Position numbers and translations under genes: made by a program. Shown piece by piece: positions 48,003 through 60,000 of a DNA stretch of 64,000 nt (positions are counted from its first letter, which is position 1; each line of letters starts with the position of its first letter). Under the pieces are notes generated by a model, which saw only the letters and a list, made by a program, of their open reading frames with translations, had not been told where the DNA came from and did no database searches. This stretch comes from Sphaerolaimus hirsutus (lineage: Eukaryota; Nematoda; Chromadorea; Monhysterida; Sphaerolaimidae), in assembly GCA_964036195.1 (NCBI GenBank), contig OZ038450.1, positions 3,164,701-3,228,700 on the forward strand. The letters are read 5' to 3'.

Positions 48003-51000
48003 TCAAATCTTAGTTTCGGGTCCGTCTGTGCTTAGGGCGTCGCGCAGCCGGCCCACGTGCCTGGCGCAAATATGTCCGAATACTCGATTGTACCACGCTT
48101 TGCCGCGGCCCCTGCGATTTTTGTTTGTTTGTTTAGAGCGATTTAAAACGAGCGACAAAAAAACTAGATAAAATTTGAAAAATAGATACTGAATAGTCCG
48201 CGTGGATGGCAGAATTTTTTTTACTATATTTTGATGAATGTGGACAACTGCGGGACAAATCTATTGTGATGTGAAAAACATATTTAAGACCTAGAGCTTT
48301 CCTTTATCATTGATGTCGTATATATGGTATGTTACTGTAAATCGTGCATGTAACTGTAAATGTACTCAAAATCCCAATTAAAACAACCGCCCTCAATTAA
48401 TTATCTCAAGCATCAACCCAAAGTAAATACAACCCCCAACAAACTTAGTATCCAATCTGGCCACGTAATTCAGTCTAGAAGCATTTGGGCCCCTGTACTC
48501 AATAAGGTATCTAGCCGCCAAACAATTTCCCCTGACTCCGCCCACCAAGGGAGCATCCCCGTGCGACACCGACGTTTCCACGAGGATAGCAGAGCCTGTG
48601 AGATTAGGTATACTCCGGTTACTTTACACCCTGCACGCGTGGTTCCCGCTGGGAGTGTGCCAACGATGGTTAACGCGTCCGAGTTTCATAAAAAGATGAC
48701 AAAATTGATTGTTGTTATAATGTCATTCATTAACATATTTACATCGATGAATTTTTTTCATACTTTTACGAAAATCGCATGATTTAATAATCATTGGCAC
48801 GCTTCCAACACGAGACATAAATCAGTGCGAGGGCAGAGTATCATGTACGCAGAGTATAGTTGTTTTTTTTGTTGGATGGGTACTGTTTGTTTGGATATTG
48901 AGTAAAATTGGGGAGTCGGTGACAGTCGATTTCTCAACAACAATACTTGTCACTTGATTCTATATGAATAACTTTACTTTCCACTTTTATCGACACTTTC
49001 CCATTTTCAGAATTCGTGCCAGGGGCCAGTTCCGCAAATTGAGAAGTAAAATGGCAAATGCGATGTGAAATGGCAAAAGCATAGAGAAGTTGCTTTTTAT
49101 TTTATATTCATTTTACTTCACTTTTGCCAATTTATTTTCCATTTTACTTAACTTTTGTCATTTCACTTCGGTTGTGCCGTTTTACTTCTCACTTCTCAAT
49201 TTGCAGAACGTGAACCAGGCGAAGTGAATTGGCAAGTGAAATGGCAAAAGCGACGAGAAATTACTTTTTATATTTATTTTTTACTTCGCTTCTGCCGATT
49301 CATTTGCGGTTTCACTTATCCTTTGCGCTTTTACTTCGCCTTTGCCATTTTACTTCTCACTTCCCATCTTGCGGAACTGGCCCCAGATGTTCGATGCAGA
49401 GCCCATCCGACAGACATTTCCCTTAAAAATCACAAAAACAGAAACTTAGCTTCAAACGCAACCACCCAAACCGCCAACCCCCCCCCCCCCCCCCGAAAAA
49501 CCCCCCCAAATCACCCCCACACGCACCCCCATTAGTCTGCTGCCAGGCATTGCCACCCCTCTTCCACAGCCTGACGACGGTGTAGTCGCGCGTGGGGTGC
49601 GGCGGCATGTCGTTCAGCACGTACTGCACCAGGTCGCAGTCGTCGGCCAGCTGCCGCACCACCGACCATTTGATCGTGTCCTCGTCCCAAGAGGAACGGT
49701 CCCTGGGAAGGAGGGGGGGGGTTCGTTTGGTGGTGAAGTGTTGAGGGTTTGTTGGATTGGTTTCGGGGCTCGATTATTACAATGATGGCAAAGAAATACT
49801 CGAAAATTCGAGTGAGAAAAAGGTTTTCGATTTTTAGGAGCTTTCGAATTTTCGAATTGAATTATTGAAAATCTTCAAAATTCAAACACCTTTCCTCTAA
49901 AAGTTTGCTAAAGTTACACAGTTTGTTTATTTTTTCTGATATTTTTTAAATATAAACCTCCCAGAGTTTCAAGGGTGACTACAGAACTGTGGGAAGTCCC
50001 AAACCCTGTAAAATATCAAATGTCAAAGTGTCAAAAGTAATGTAAAATGCCCTGTAAAACTACAATGACTTTTTACACTTTGCATGACATTTGACACTTT
50101 TCATACAGGGTGCGACACTGGCATCACCAAACCCCCCTTCCAGCCACTCACCTCAACAACGCATCGAGCACCAGGTCCACGCTGGCGGGCATGTCGACGG
50201 TGGCGCGCCACATCTTGGCAGGGTGCTCGTCGGACGCGACCTTCTTGCTGGACAGCTCGACGCTGTGCCGCCAGCCGCGGCCCTCGGTGCACCACCGCCG
50301 CCAGTCGTCGCGCTGTTCCTGTGGGGGGGAGGGGTTGTTTGAGGTTTTTGGATCTTTAAAAAATAGGATCTCAATATAATTCCTATATAATATAACTGAT
50401 AACTTGATATTTCATAGGCACCTAATTATGACCATGTTTATAATGAAGAATGCTCCGGTGCCAGTCCCAGAGCCTGTAAAATGCCCTGCAAAATGCCAAC
50501 TCGGTTGCCATTTTGCAGTGCATTTTACATGACTTTTGACACTGCATGACAGTTCACGTTTACAGGGTCCGGGACTGCCCACCCCCGATGATAAAAGGAC
50601 GGTTAAAAAACAATTTTCCGCACAAACCCACTACCCCACGACTCAGCCTCTGAACCTAACCAACCTTAGTCAACGCCTGCACGCACTGTTCCAAGTAGGT
50701 TCTGTAGGTTCCCCTGACCGCGGCGCCCAACTCGTGGAGGGTGGGAGGTTCCGATCGCAATACATCCACCAGCGCGTTGCCATACCGCTCCCTGAGTGTC
50801 AAGGTGGTGTTGTAAATTTGACATAGGCGTACTAGTATTATAAACCCACTAGTCATGTAGACCCGCTAGTCATGTATTTTAGGGGGATAAGCCCGGCACA
50901 GGTGATTAGCGGTAGCGGGTTTGCATGATTAGTAGAGTGCATAGTGCACACGCACTATGTACTTTACTAATCGTGTAAGACAGCTGCCGCTAATCCCCTG

Positions 51001-54000
51001 CGCCATACTAATCCCCCTAAAATACATGACTGGCGGATCTACATGACAAGCGGGTTTACATGACTAGAAAGCCAACGTCGAACACACTTCCCGACATACT
51101 TCAAACCCAAAATCACATCCAAAAACTCCCCAACAAATCCTCACCTGGGCGTAGCCGGCGCCAAAAACAGCGCCCTGCAATGCTCGATCATGTGCTGCAG
51201 GCACGCGTTGGCGGCGGTCGACTGGCGCATGTCTTTGTCCGTGAGCGCCATGGCGCCCGCGCCGCCCAGACCCCCGCCGCTGCCGCCCACTATTGTCCGG
51301 TGCCTGGCGCTGAGAGGGTTTTTTTGGGTGTGACATGATGTGATGGATTAATTAGTGATTGAGCATGATTGATGTTTTTCGGGCGAATTTTCGCGAGTGC
51401 ATTTTTGGGTAAGATATCTTGACAAGGCTATAAACTAATTTACCTATACAAATCGCGTTATACTGAATTTGTCCTTTATACTAGGCCGTCCAAAAATTGA
51501 GCAAACATTTGGTATATAAACAAAAAAAATGATTGTCTCATGCCTTTTGCGAATTAAGATTAAAAATAAACATAAATTTACTACAAAAATAAGTTGAAAA
51601 AACAAATTCAATACATGACCCACCGTGTAAGCTGGGGGCTGGCAATGGAATTGGGGCCAAAAGCGCCGGCCGACCCGCCGCCCAGCTGGAACAAACACTG
51701 GCCAAAACACACGGACAAATTGCACGCGGTCATCTGCGACGATCGTCATTTGACTGATTGACAAAACGGTTTAATAAAGATAATTAACTGGCTCAAATTT
51801 CCATTAGATGACAAAATAATTTTCAAAAATTTAAATTTTTCTCGCAAAAATTGAATTGTAAGTTGCATTTTAAAAATGAACTAAACCACGAAACTAAACC
51901 ACAAAATCTCACGAAAAACCGACCTTATTCACGTGGTGATTGTGCGCGATGTCGTTGAGAAAGTAGAGCAGCGTGTGCAGCGCTTCCCGGTTTTCGTCGG
52001 GCAGCAGCAAAACCGCTTTTTGCAGCAGTTCCAGGCGCCGTTCCGACGGCACGTCTGCAAAAAATAAGCGGGTATTTTGACAGAAATTTTTAGAAATTTT
52101 GACGCGAAAACCATCGAAAAAATGTCAAAAATGTCGAAAACTACCAAACTCACCCATATAAATCGCTATAAAAGTATCCGACAATTTCGAAGTGAGCAAC
52201 GGTTCAGGCAAATGTCTAAAATAATGCTTGATCAAATCGGCAACATCCGCCGGCTGTTCCGATTGCCAATCGGGAATTTCATCCGGATTCGCCTCGATTC
52301 TCAATTTCAACGCTTCCAAGCGTTTCCTGACGCCGGATTTTCGGAAAATTCCGATCGCGTCCGGTTGGGTGGCGCGAGCGCGCAGCGAATGCATGGCGTA
52401 TAAAATGCACTGGGGCAGGGGGACCCCAGTGCGTTGAGCCGTGCTTGTAAGGCTGGCGCCAAATACTCGGCAGTCTGAAATGGAGGGGGGTATTTGTGGG
52501 TTGATGAGTGGATTGGAGGTTATTTGCTCGGTGATTTGGACTGTGACCAGTGACTGGTGTTCGGAAAATTGGTGTTTTTCAGAAAATTTCAACATTTTCT
52601 CAAAAAAATCTATATTTTCTTATCATAAAATAAATGAATAACATTAAATATCTTAAATCCTGTAAATTAATTAATCAATTAAAGCAAATTGGGGTGCATT
52701 TGCGCACCCCCATTTTATCAGTCGCGGTGAGAGTGTTTACAAAAATGTGTAAATAACATCATGACAGACAACGAAACAATGCAAACTTACCCGCGAAAAT
52801 CTAAAACTCTGACACTCGCCACCAACCTTTGTTATCCTTATACTCCTGAGGGCGGTTGATTTTACGCCAAAGTCTCTGCACGCCACGCCATGCGGCGCCA
52901 TTTTTCGCCTCGTATTTCTCCATGGCAGAAGTTAGACGCAGCACGGCGTGTTTGCGCATTGTGACCAATTCTGAAGAATGAAACATCAATGTTAATACAT
53001 AAACATCAAGCATAAAAGTGTTGAGTGAGTACACAAGCACAGGGGCCACTTTGTAGAACCCTGTAGAATGTAAAATGTCATGTAAAGTGTCAAAAGTTTG
53101 TTTACCATTTTTCAGGGCATTTTACATGACTTTTGACATTTGACATTGTACAGGGTCTGAGAGTAACACCAGGTATGCGCATAATAAATAGTTGTAATTT
53201 TTCGTGCAATAAGAAACACTGTCGCACACAGCAGCTATGCAACGGCACTACGAAACTTGCCACGCACTCAATTTCCAATCAAAACACTCAAACCCCCCCA
53301 CGAACCAGGCAAACTCAGCGCATCCACCGGCTCATAAGCCGCATCATTATGCGCCGCCAGGCCGTTTGGCGGCAGGGCGGCGCTGCAGCCGGCCGCCGGC
53401 GGCGCGGCCCCGTCGAACTGCTGCTGCTGCGCCGACGCGCTGTCCACGCTGCTCGTGCTCTGGTGCTGGTGCTGCTGGGCGTCCGACGAGCCGCTGGCGT
53501 TCGCGTCGACGCAGCCCGGCTGCTTGGCGTTGCCGCTGGCGCCCGTCCAGCGGGTGGCACGTTGCCGCTGTTGTTGCGCTGCTATGCCGCCGCTGCACGC
53601 GTATTTGGTGGGCCCGCTGAGTGGGGGTGTTGAGGGTTTTTGAATGATGGTATGAGGTAGTTTGAATATACCTGGAGGGTCACAATAGGAGTGAAAAGGG
53701 GGAGATCCTAATTTAAGTGGACACAACCTTACTCATCCTACACAGCGCTGTAGGATTAGGATTTAAATATAACATTCATGTGTCCTGTCAAGTGCGACAC
53801 TTTGACTAGTTTTTTTTACAAAATTTTGAACTCTGCCAGTTGACATGCAAAATTTCAAGTGCCAAATTTTCTGTCAGGTGACAAGTAATGAGATATAAAC
53901 TTTTAGTGTTAATTTAGAATTCAACTTTAACTAAGTGTCAGCTGTTAGGGCTATAGAATGCCCTTAGCACATAAAAACCATAAACAATCAAATGTGCAGA

Positions 54001-57000
54001 ACCCCCCAATCCGACCCCCCAGCGACCCACCTAGGACTCCTGCTCAAGCTGCTGCCCACGCCGCTATCCCTCCGCTCGCTCTGCGACTGTCCATGCTGTT
54101 GCTGCTGCTGCTGCATGGGCGCGAAATTGACCCTGTGCTGCACGACTTGGGCGCCGGCCTCCGCGGCCTGGTGCAGTCGCGACGGCGGCAACTCCCCCTC
54201 GCTGCTGTTGTCGCCCTCGACGGCGGCGGCGCCGGCGGCTGCAGTCGCGCCGCCCATGCGGCTGGCGCCCGGTAGGGCGGATGAACTCCACTGCCCTACT
54301 TCTGCGTCCCTTTCCGGCTGGTCGGGCGAGTGTTGCGCGTCTGAGAATGTCAGGGTGCGGCGATTTTGAGACCCCGTTTTGTCGTCTTAATATGTCAGGG
54401 CTCGTTTTAACGGCTTTTTTAAACGTGAATGCCGCTTACTTTTCATTATTTTGATTACGAAAGTATAATGGTGAGAAACGGAGTTAATAATTTGAGGTGA
54501 GTATGAAAAAACACAGTGTGATTGTTGCAACTGGGATGATCGGGTATTGTTAAAGTTTGTACAAATATTCTGTCCCATTCTGCTAAAATTACATTTGAGG
54601 TCAATAAAAAGGGTCCTGGCAAAGAGAAAAAATTTGTCGAGTTCCATCAATCACACTTTATATTGCATGCCGCATGCTATTAAGATGCATTGATATAATC
54701 AAAATGCAAACTGGTGCGAAATTTAATTAGCCCAGTTTTTCGGCAACCCGAAGAAATCATACACTGCCAGATTAAATATCATTCTGATTGACATTTCACT
54801 GAACGTGCACCCCGTGATTTTTAACGAAACGAAATCAATCCAAAAAGCGTGTCTGACCAAATAGATCTCGCCCCAAAGCATTATCCGCAAGCAACTCACA
54901 CTTCCCACACTGACTAATGCCCTTCCTCTCTCCGCTGCCGCTACCGTAACCCTCCGAATTATTGCCCACATCCCCGGTGCCAAAGGTGCCCCTAGGCCCC
55001 AGGGGGCTCATGCAGGTGGCACTAGCGTTGGGAAAACGTGCCGATGGCAAATATACGCCGTCGTCCAACGTGTGCGCTTGAAATCCACCGCTAGCTTTCC
55101 GCGGTTCCGAACCGGAAGTTGTCATTGAACCGAAGGCGTTGTCCGACCACCCTGGATTGGGTTACGGTAGGGTTACGGTAGGGGATTAAGGATGGGTAAA
55201 AGGATTAGATGGGTGAAAAAACGGTGTGCATAGATACTAGTCTTCAAAAATCACAACTTTCAAAAAATCAGAATTCTCAAAAATGAGAGATCATGAGAAA
55301 AATCATGAGTAGTGATGGAAAAGCGCCATGGCGCTGGCGCTTGGCGCCAAAAGCCTGGCGCTTTTTCCATCACTAATCATGAGATGCTTCCAAATTGAGA
55401 AAGCAAAACCAGGATCCGTAATTCGAAACCGCATCCACTATAACCTCGCAAAAAACGCACCAAACATGGCGAAATTAGCGGCCAAACTCCTGGCGCCGGG
55501 GGACACGGGGGTGATTCGCTGGTCGTACTGCAGTCGCTGCCCCACTGGGGGTCCCCACTGCTGTTGGGGGGAGTCGCCCAGGGGGACTATCGGTTGCGCC
55601 CCTCGGCCCATTTCCGTGGCCCATCCTGGTTTAGGCGTGCGGAAATTAGTTGTTTTTTTTTGGGTGGGGGTTATATTTGAGGTGGGGTCGATGGAACGTA
55701 AATCCTTGAAAATAGTTTTGTTCGGTGCTAAGTCTTTGGAAAGAGAGCATTTCTTAACTGGATTGAATTTGTAGATTGTGCATGAAGACACTGATAATTT
55801 TGATTGACTGAAGACAATTTGTTTGTAGACGAATTAAATACAGCGTCTCAGTGCCAAAAGCTGATGCAGAACTTATCAAATTTCTTGGTTGATACTTTGA
55901 TCAGAAAAAGGACATAACATTGATTTATGTTCCATCAATAACACACCGAAATGATGCGTCAAATTCATTGTTTGGACTGGGTTATTGCAGCATAGACTGC
56001 AAAAGTGTGTTAGGATTACAAGGGTGGGTAATGAAACGCATGCACTTCTTAACTCGATTAAATAAGACTGTGTTTCGGCGACATAAAATCAAGCATCGAT
56101 AGCATCCACACATTTCATTAAAAAAAGAAAACAAAAAAAAACATCCAAAAATACTCACCCCGCGAAGCGACATCATGGGGTGCAATGGGATTTGAAATGA
56201 CCAAATCTCCCCTGTGCCTGTCCTGTTGCTCGCTGCAGGGTGTCCCATCGATAACTACCGTTTTATTTCGACTGCGGCGAGCCGACGCGCGGATCGAACG
56301 GTCTACGCGTCTGCGGAAAATTTGATTTTTGTCAATTTGTCAAAATTATTGTGATTTGATCATTGATGATCTCAATCGAGTATTCGAAAACGATTAGTAA
56401 AAAATCATAAAATGTTGGTAGATAAAACCGAAGACACTCAGATTTTTATCCATATTACACAAAATCACCATCATTTCAACAGAAAAAAGAAAATAGAAAA
56501 AAAAGAAAATAAAAAACCTGACGAGAGCCTTGGCGCGATCCTTGATCCTCTCTGACTGGCTGCGCTGCAACTTCGCAGCGGCGTCGATATTCTCCTGCTG
56601 CTGCTGCGGCTGGACGCCGTTGTTGCCGGCGGCGGCCATGTGCTGCGCAACGAGCGCGTGCACCAATTCGGCCGTGTCGTCCGCGTCTGATTTGGAGAGT
56701 TATTTGGGTTTCAATTGGCAGAGTGCCAAGGATTGGATGATAAGGAATCAGTGGTTTTAAATTGCATATGCAGAATTGAATTATTTGCACTGTTTTTGAT
56801 GCCTTTTCAGTATTTGATATGCAGATGCACTATATAGTATCATGCAGCTGATTGATGGTACAAGAGCGTATAACACATCAACACCTTGCCTGCGCGCATT
56901 GCGCCCAGTTATCAATTTGCACAAGACGATTTGCATGTGCACAATAGCACACGTCTCGTTATCCGATATTGTCCTTATTCCGATTGCGTCAAAGAAACAC

Positions 57001-60000
57001 AACATAAACCCGCCCAGTAACCCGACCGCAAAACCGACCGTCTTTCTGCCCGATGCCAGCAGCTGCGAGTTGGCGATGCTGCTGTCTGCCGTAGTGCTGC
57101 TGCGGCGGCATGTCGGCGTCGTTGTCGCCGTCGCGCGAGCCCAGCGAGCGCGACAACGAGTGCCGCGACCCGTCTAGCGAACGGCTCTCCACCCGTCTGG
57201 GCAGTGCATGTTTTTTTGTTAAATTGATTTTTTTGTGATGGTGGAAAAGGAATAGAAAGAGGGCTACATTTTTATTTTTGGTGTTATTTTATTTTTGAGC
57301 CTCCTCTGAGGGCAGTCCCGCGCACTGTAAAATGCCCGATGAAAGGAAAAAACATTTTTTGCCGAACACTTGACATTTTACAGGGTGCGGGGCCTAGTAC
57401 CATGGAAAATCATTGTTGGTAAAAATAGGGCAGGGTTGTAGCAAATTCTAGCGCCAAAAATCTTCAAAAAATCACATCGTCCCAACAATTCCACAGACAG
57501 CCGCACGAACCTATTCAAATCGACCTCCACCCTGGGCACGTGTTGTTGCTGGGGCACCCTCCTGCCCCTGGGGCCCCTCTGTCCGTGGGGGGCCATCTGC
57601 GCCGGGCCCCCACCCAATTTGGCGTCAATGTCCGTCTGCAAATCGTTCACTTCTCGCTCGAAATCCTCCGCCAATCTGCTCCAAGTGCGGGAGTTCCTTT
57701 CGAAGCGCCAACGGCGGGACAGGGCTACATCTGGACACGCGTCGTCCTCGTCCGATGAAGAGTGACAGGGGGGTCCAGATGGGGGGTGCGGGGGTGCCGC
57801 CTGGGGGTACAGGGATTTTGACCTAATTTGGGGGTATTGTGAAGAGTGTGGCCTGGTGGGAATTCAGTGAGTGGACAGGTGACAAGAAAAAAGGGGAGGT
57901 GATAAGTGAAGTCATAAATGGGAAGCCAACTAGCAAGTAAATATAAATGTGGGAAGTATTTCCATTTACAACTTCACTTTTAACTGGTCACTTGACTCAG
58001 CACTTAGAACTTTACGTAACACCACTTACCACATTTCTTGTCACGTGTCCACACTGCAATTGCCCCCCCCCCTGTTGATGTCAAAAATGTTGAGGTGGAA
58101 TAAAAAAGTTAAAACACATGTAAAAACCTCAGGCTTTATGATAGTATCCAAAGATCTGTCAAAAACCGCGTTTCCATTATATCAAATCTATCCCAAAGCC
58201 ACACAAAAAAACCCTCAAAAACCCAACAAACCTCTCCATTGGCCCTCCCCCTACCGCCACCTCCCCCTACATTCTGCCCTACGCCTCCATTTTGCTGGCG
58301 CTGACTCATTGGGTTCGCCCGGTTCAATGAATGCAACCTTCTAAAAAGAGCCTCCAAGGAGTCACTGTCGAGAAATGAGTGGTCCCTCGCGGCCGCAGTG
58401 ATGTCTATTGGAAGGCGGGAATCTGTGGGGGGGGGTTGTTTGAGGGTGGCAATTTGGGGGGTTATGGTAGGAGCATGGTACCAGTCTCAGACTCTGTAAA
58501 ATGGCTTGTGAAATTTCAAATTTCATGCAGTGTCAAAAGCCATGTAAAATGCCCTGGAAAATGGTACACCAATTCGTCATTTTCTAAGGCCCAGTTTACA
58601 CGGATTTTTTGTGATGACTCGACAACAATAAAACGTTCAATAAGTTGAGTAAAAAGGTTCCATATTCATTAGACCCCGTTTACACGGATTTTTTGTGATG
58701 ACTCGACAAAAATAAAACGTTCAATAAGTTGAGTAAAAATGTTCCATATTTATGAGAAAAAGTGGTCAATTATACATCTTATTTACCTAGGCGAATATGC
58801 ATGTCAAATTGCACAATCGTGCTTGTAGCTCATGAGTTAAAGGTGTTTGAAAACTTTTGCAGTTGTCAGACTGTTGTAGGACTGTCTCCGACAGCCAGCG
58901 ACAATAGCAAACTTTTTTCGAACGTGATAAATGTTAATGCAGATAATAAATATGCAGGCCAAATTGCAGACTCGTGCTATAGCTCAACATTTATAACGTT
59001 CAAAAAAAGTTTGCTATTGTCGCTGGCTGTCGGAGACAGTCCGACAACAGTCTGACAACTGCAAAAGTTTTCAAACGCCTTTAACTCATGAGCTACAAGC
59101 ACGATTGTGCAATTTGACATGCATATTCGCCTAGGTAAGATGTATAATTGACCACTTTTTCTCATAAATGTGGAACATTTTTACTCAACTTATTGAACGT
59201 TTTATTTTTGTCGAGTCGTCACAAAAAATCCGTGTAAACGGGGTCTAAGGCATTTTACATAACTTTTGACACTTTGCATGACATTTTACAGGGCATTTTA
59301 CAGGATATAGGATTACCCATCGCTGGAAGATAAAATGGTGGATTTCATTGGATTCAGTCTATACTTTTTTCAGTGGCAAGTGCAGTTGGCGTGGAAAGGA
59401 AAAAATGTGTTCCAATGTAAAGTTCTAATAAATTTAAAATAAATAAACAGTGAACCTAAATAGGGATAGGGACACTGTTAATAGGTTTCTGTACCGCAGG
59501 TAGTAGTTGATAATTTGAAAGTCAGTCATATAATACTTTGATAAAGCTTTTTCTATACATTTTTACCACTGACGTCATTCCATCAACTGTCATAACATTC
59601 AACCGTGAATTGCGGCTTTCATCAATGGAAAACAGCATACACTAATTATGCACAGCTAAGCACACATCGCTTTTTAAGTGATGGAAAAAACAGTTCAATG
59701 TGAGTTTTTATTTTTGTCACTCAGTACGACATTCGAAAATTCCGTCGGAAAGTTGTCAGTCTACATAGCATTTGAAATCCGAAATTTGTCACTTGACAGA
59801 AATCTGAAACGTTGCAGAGCAAATGGTGTGGCGCTGTTTTAGCTTCTCAAATGGCGCCAGCGCCATTCCTACGTGCTACGTGACCAGTTCTTTTTACATA
59901 AGTGAGCTATATATAAAGCTTGTCGTGGCCAGCACTTACATAAAAGTATTATTCCCATCTAAAACTCCAACAAGATAAAGAAAGTACGTCATTAAGCCAT

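Noticed and set aside
53237-53620. Long Arg/Ala-rich ORFs on both strands in 53.2-53.6 and 54.0-54.3 kb
   Set aside because: Shadows of GC-rich, poly-Gln-coding DLC-like exons; only the minus frame joined by splice phase is kept.
58762-59165. Similar short ORFs on both strands (SNCTIVLVAHELK...)
   Set aside because: They are the two arms of one palindrome, so the similarity is not evidence of coding.
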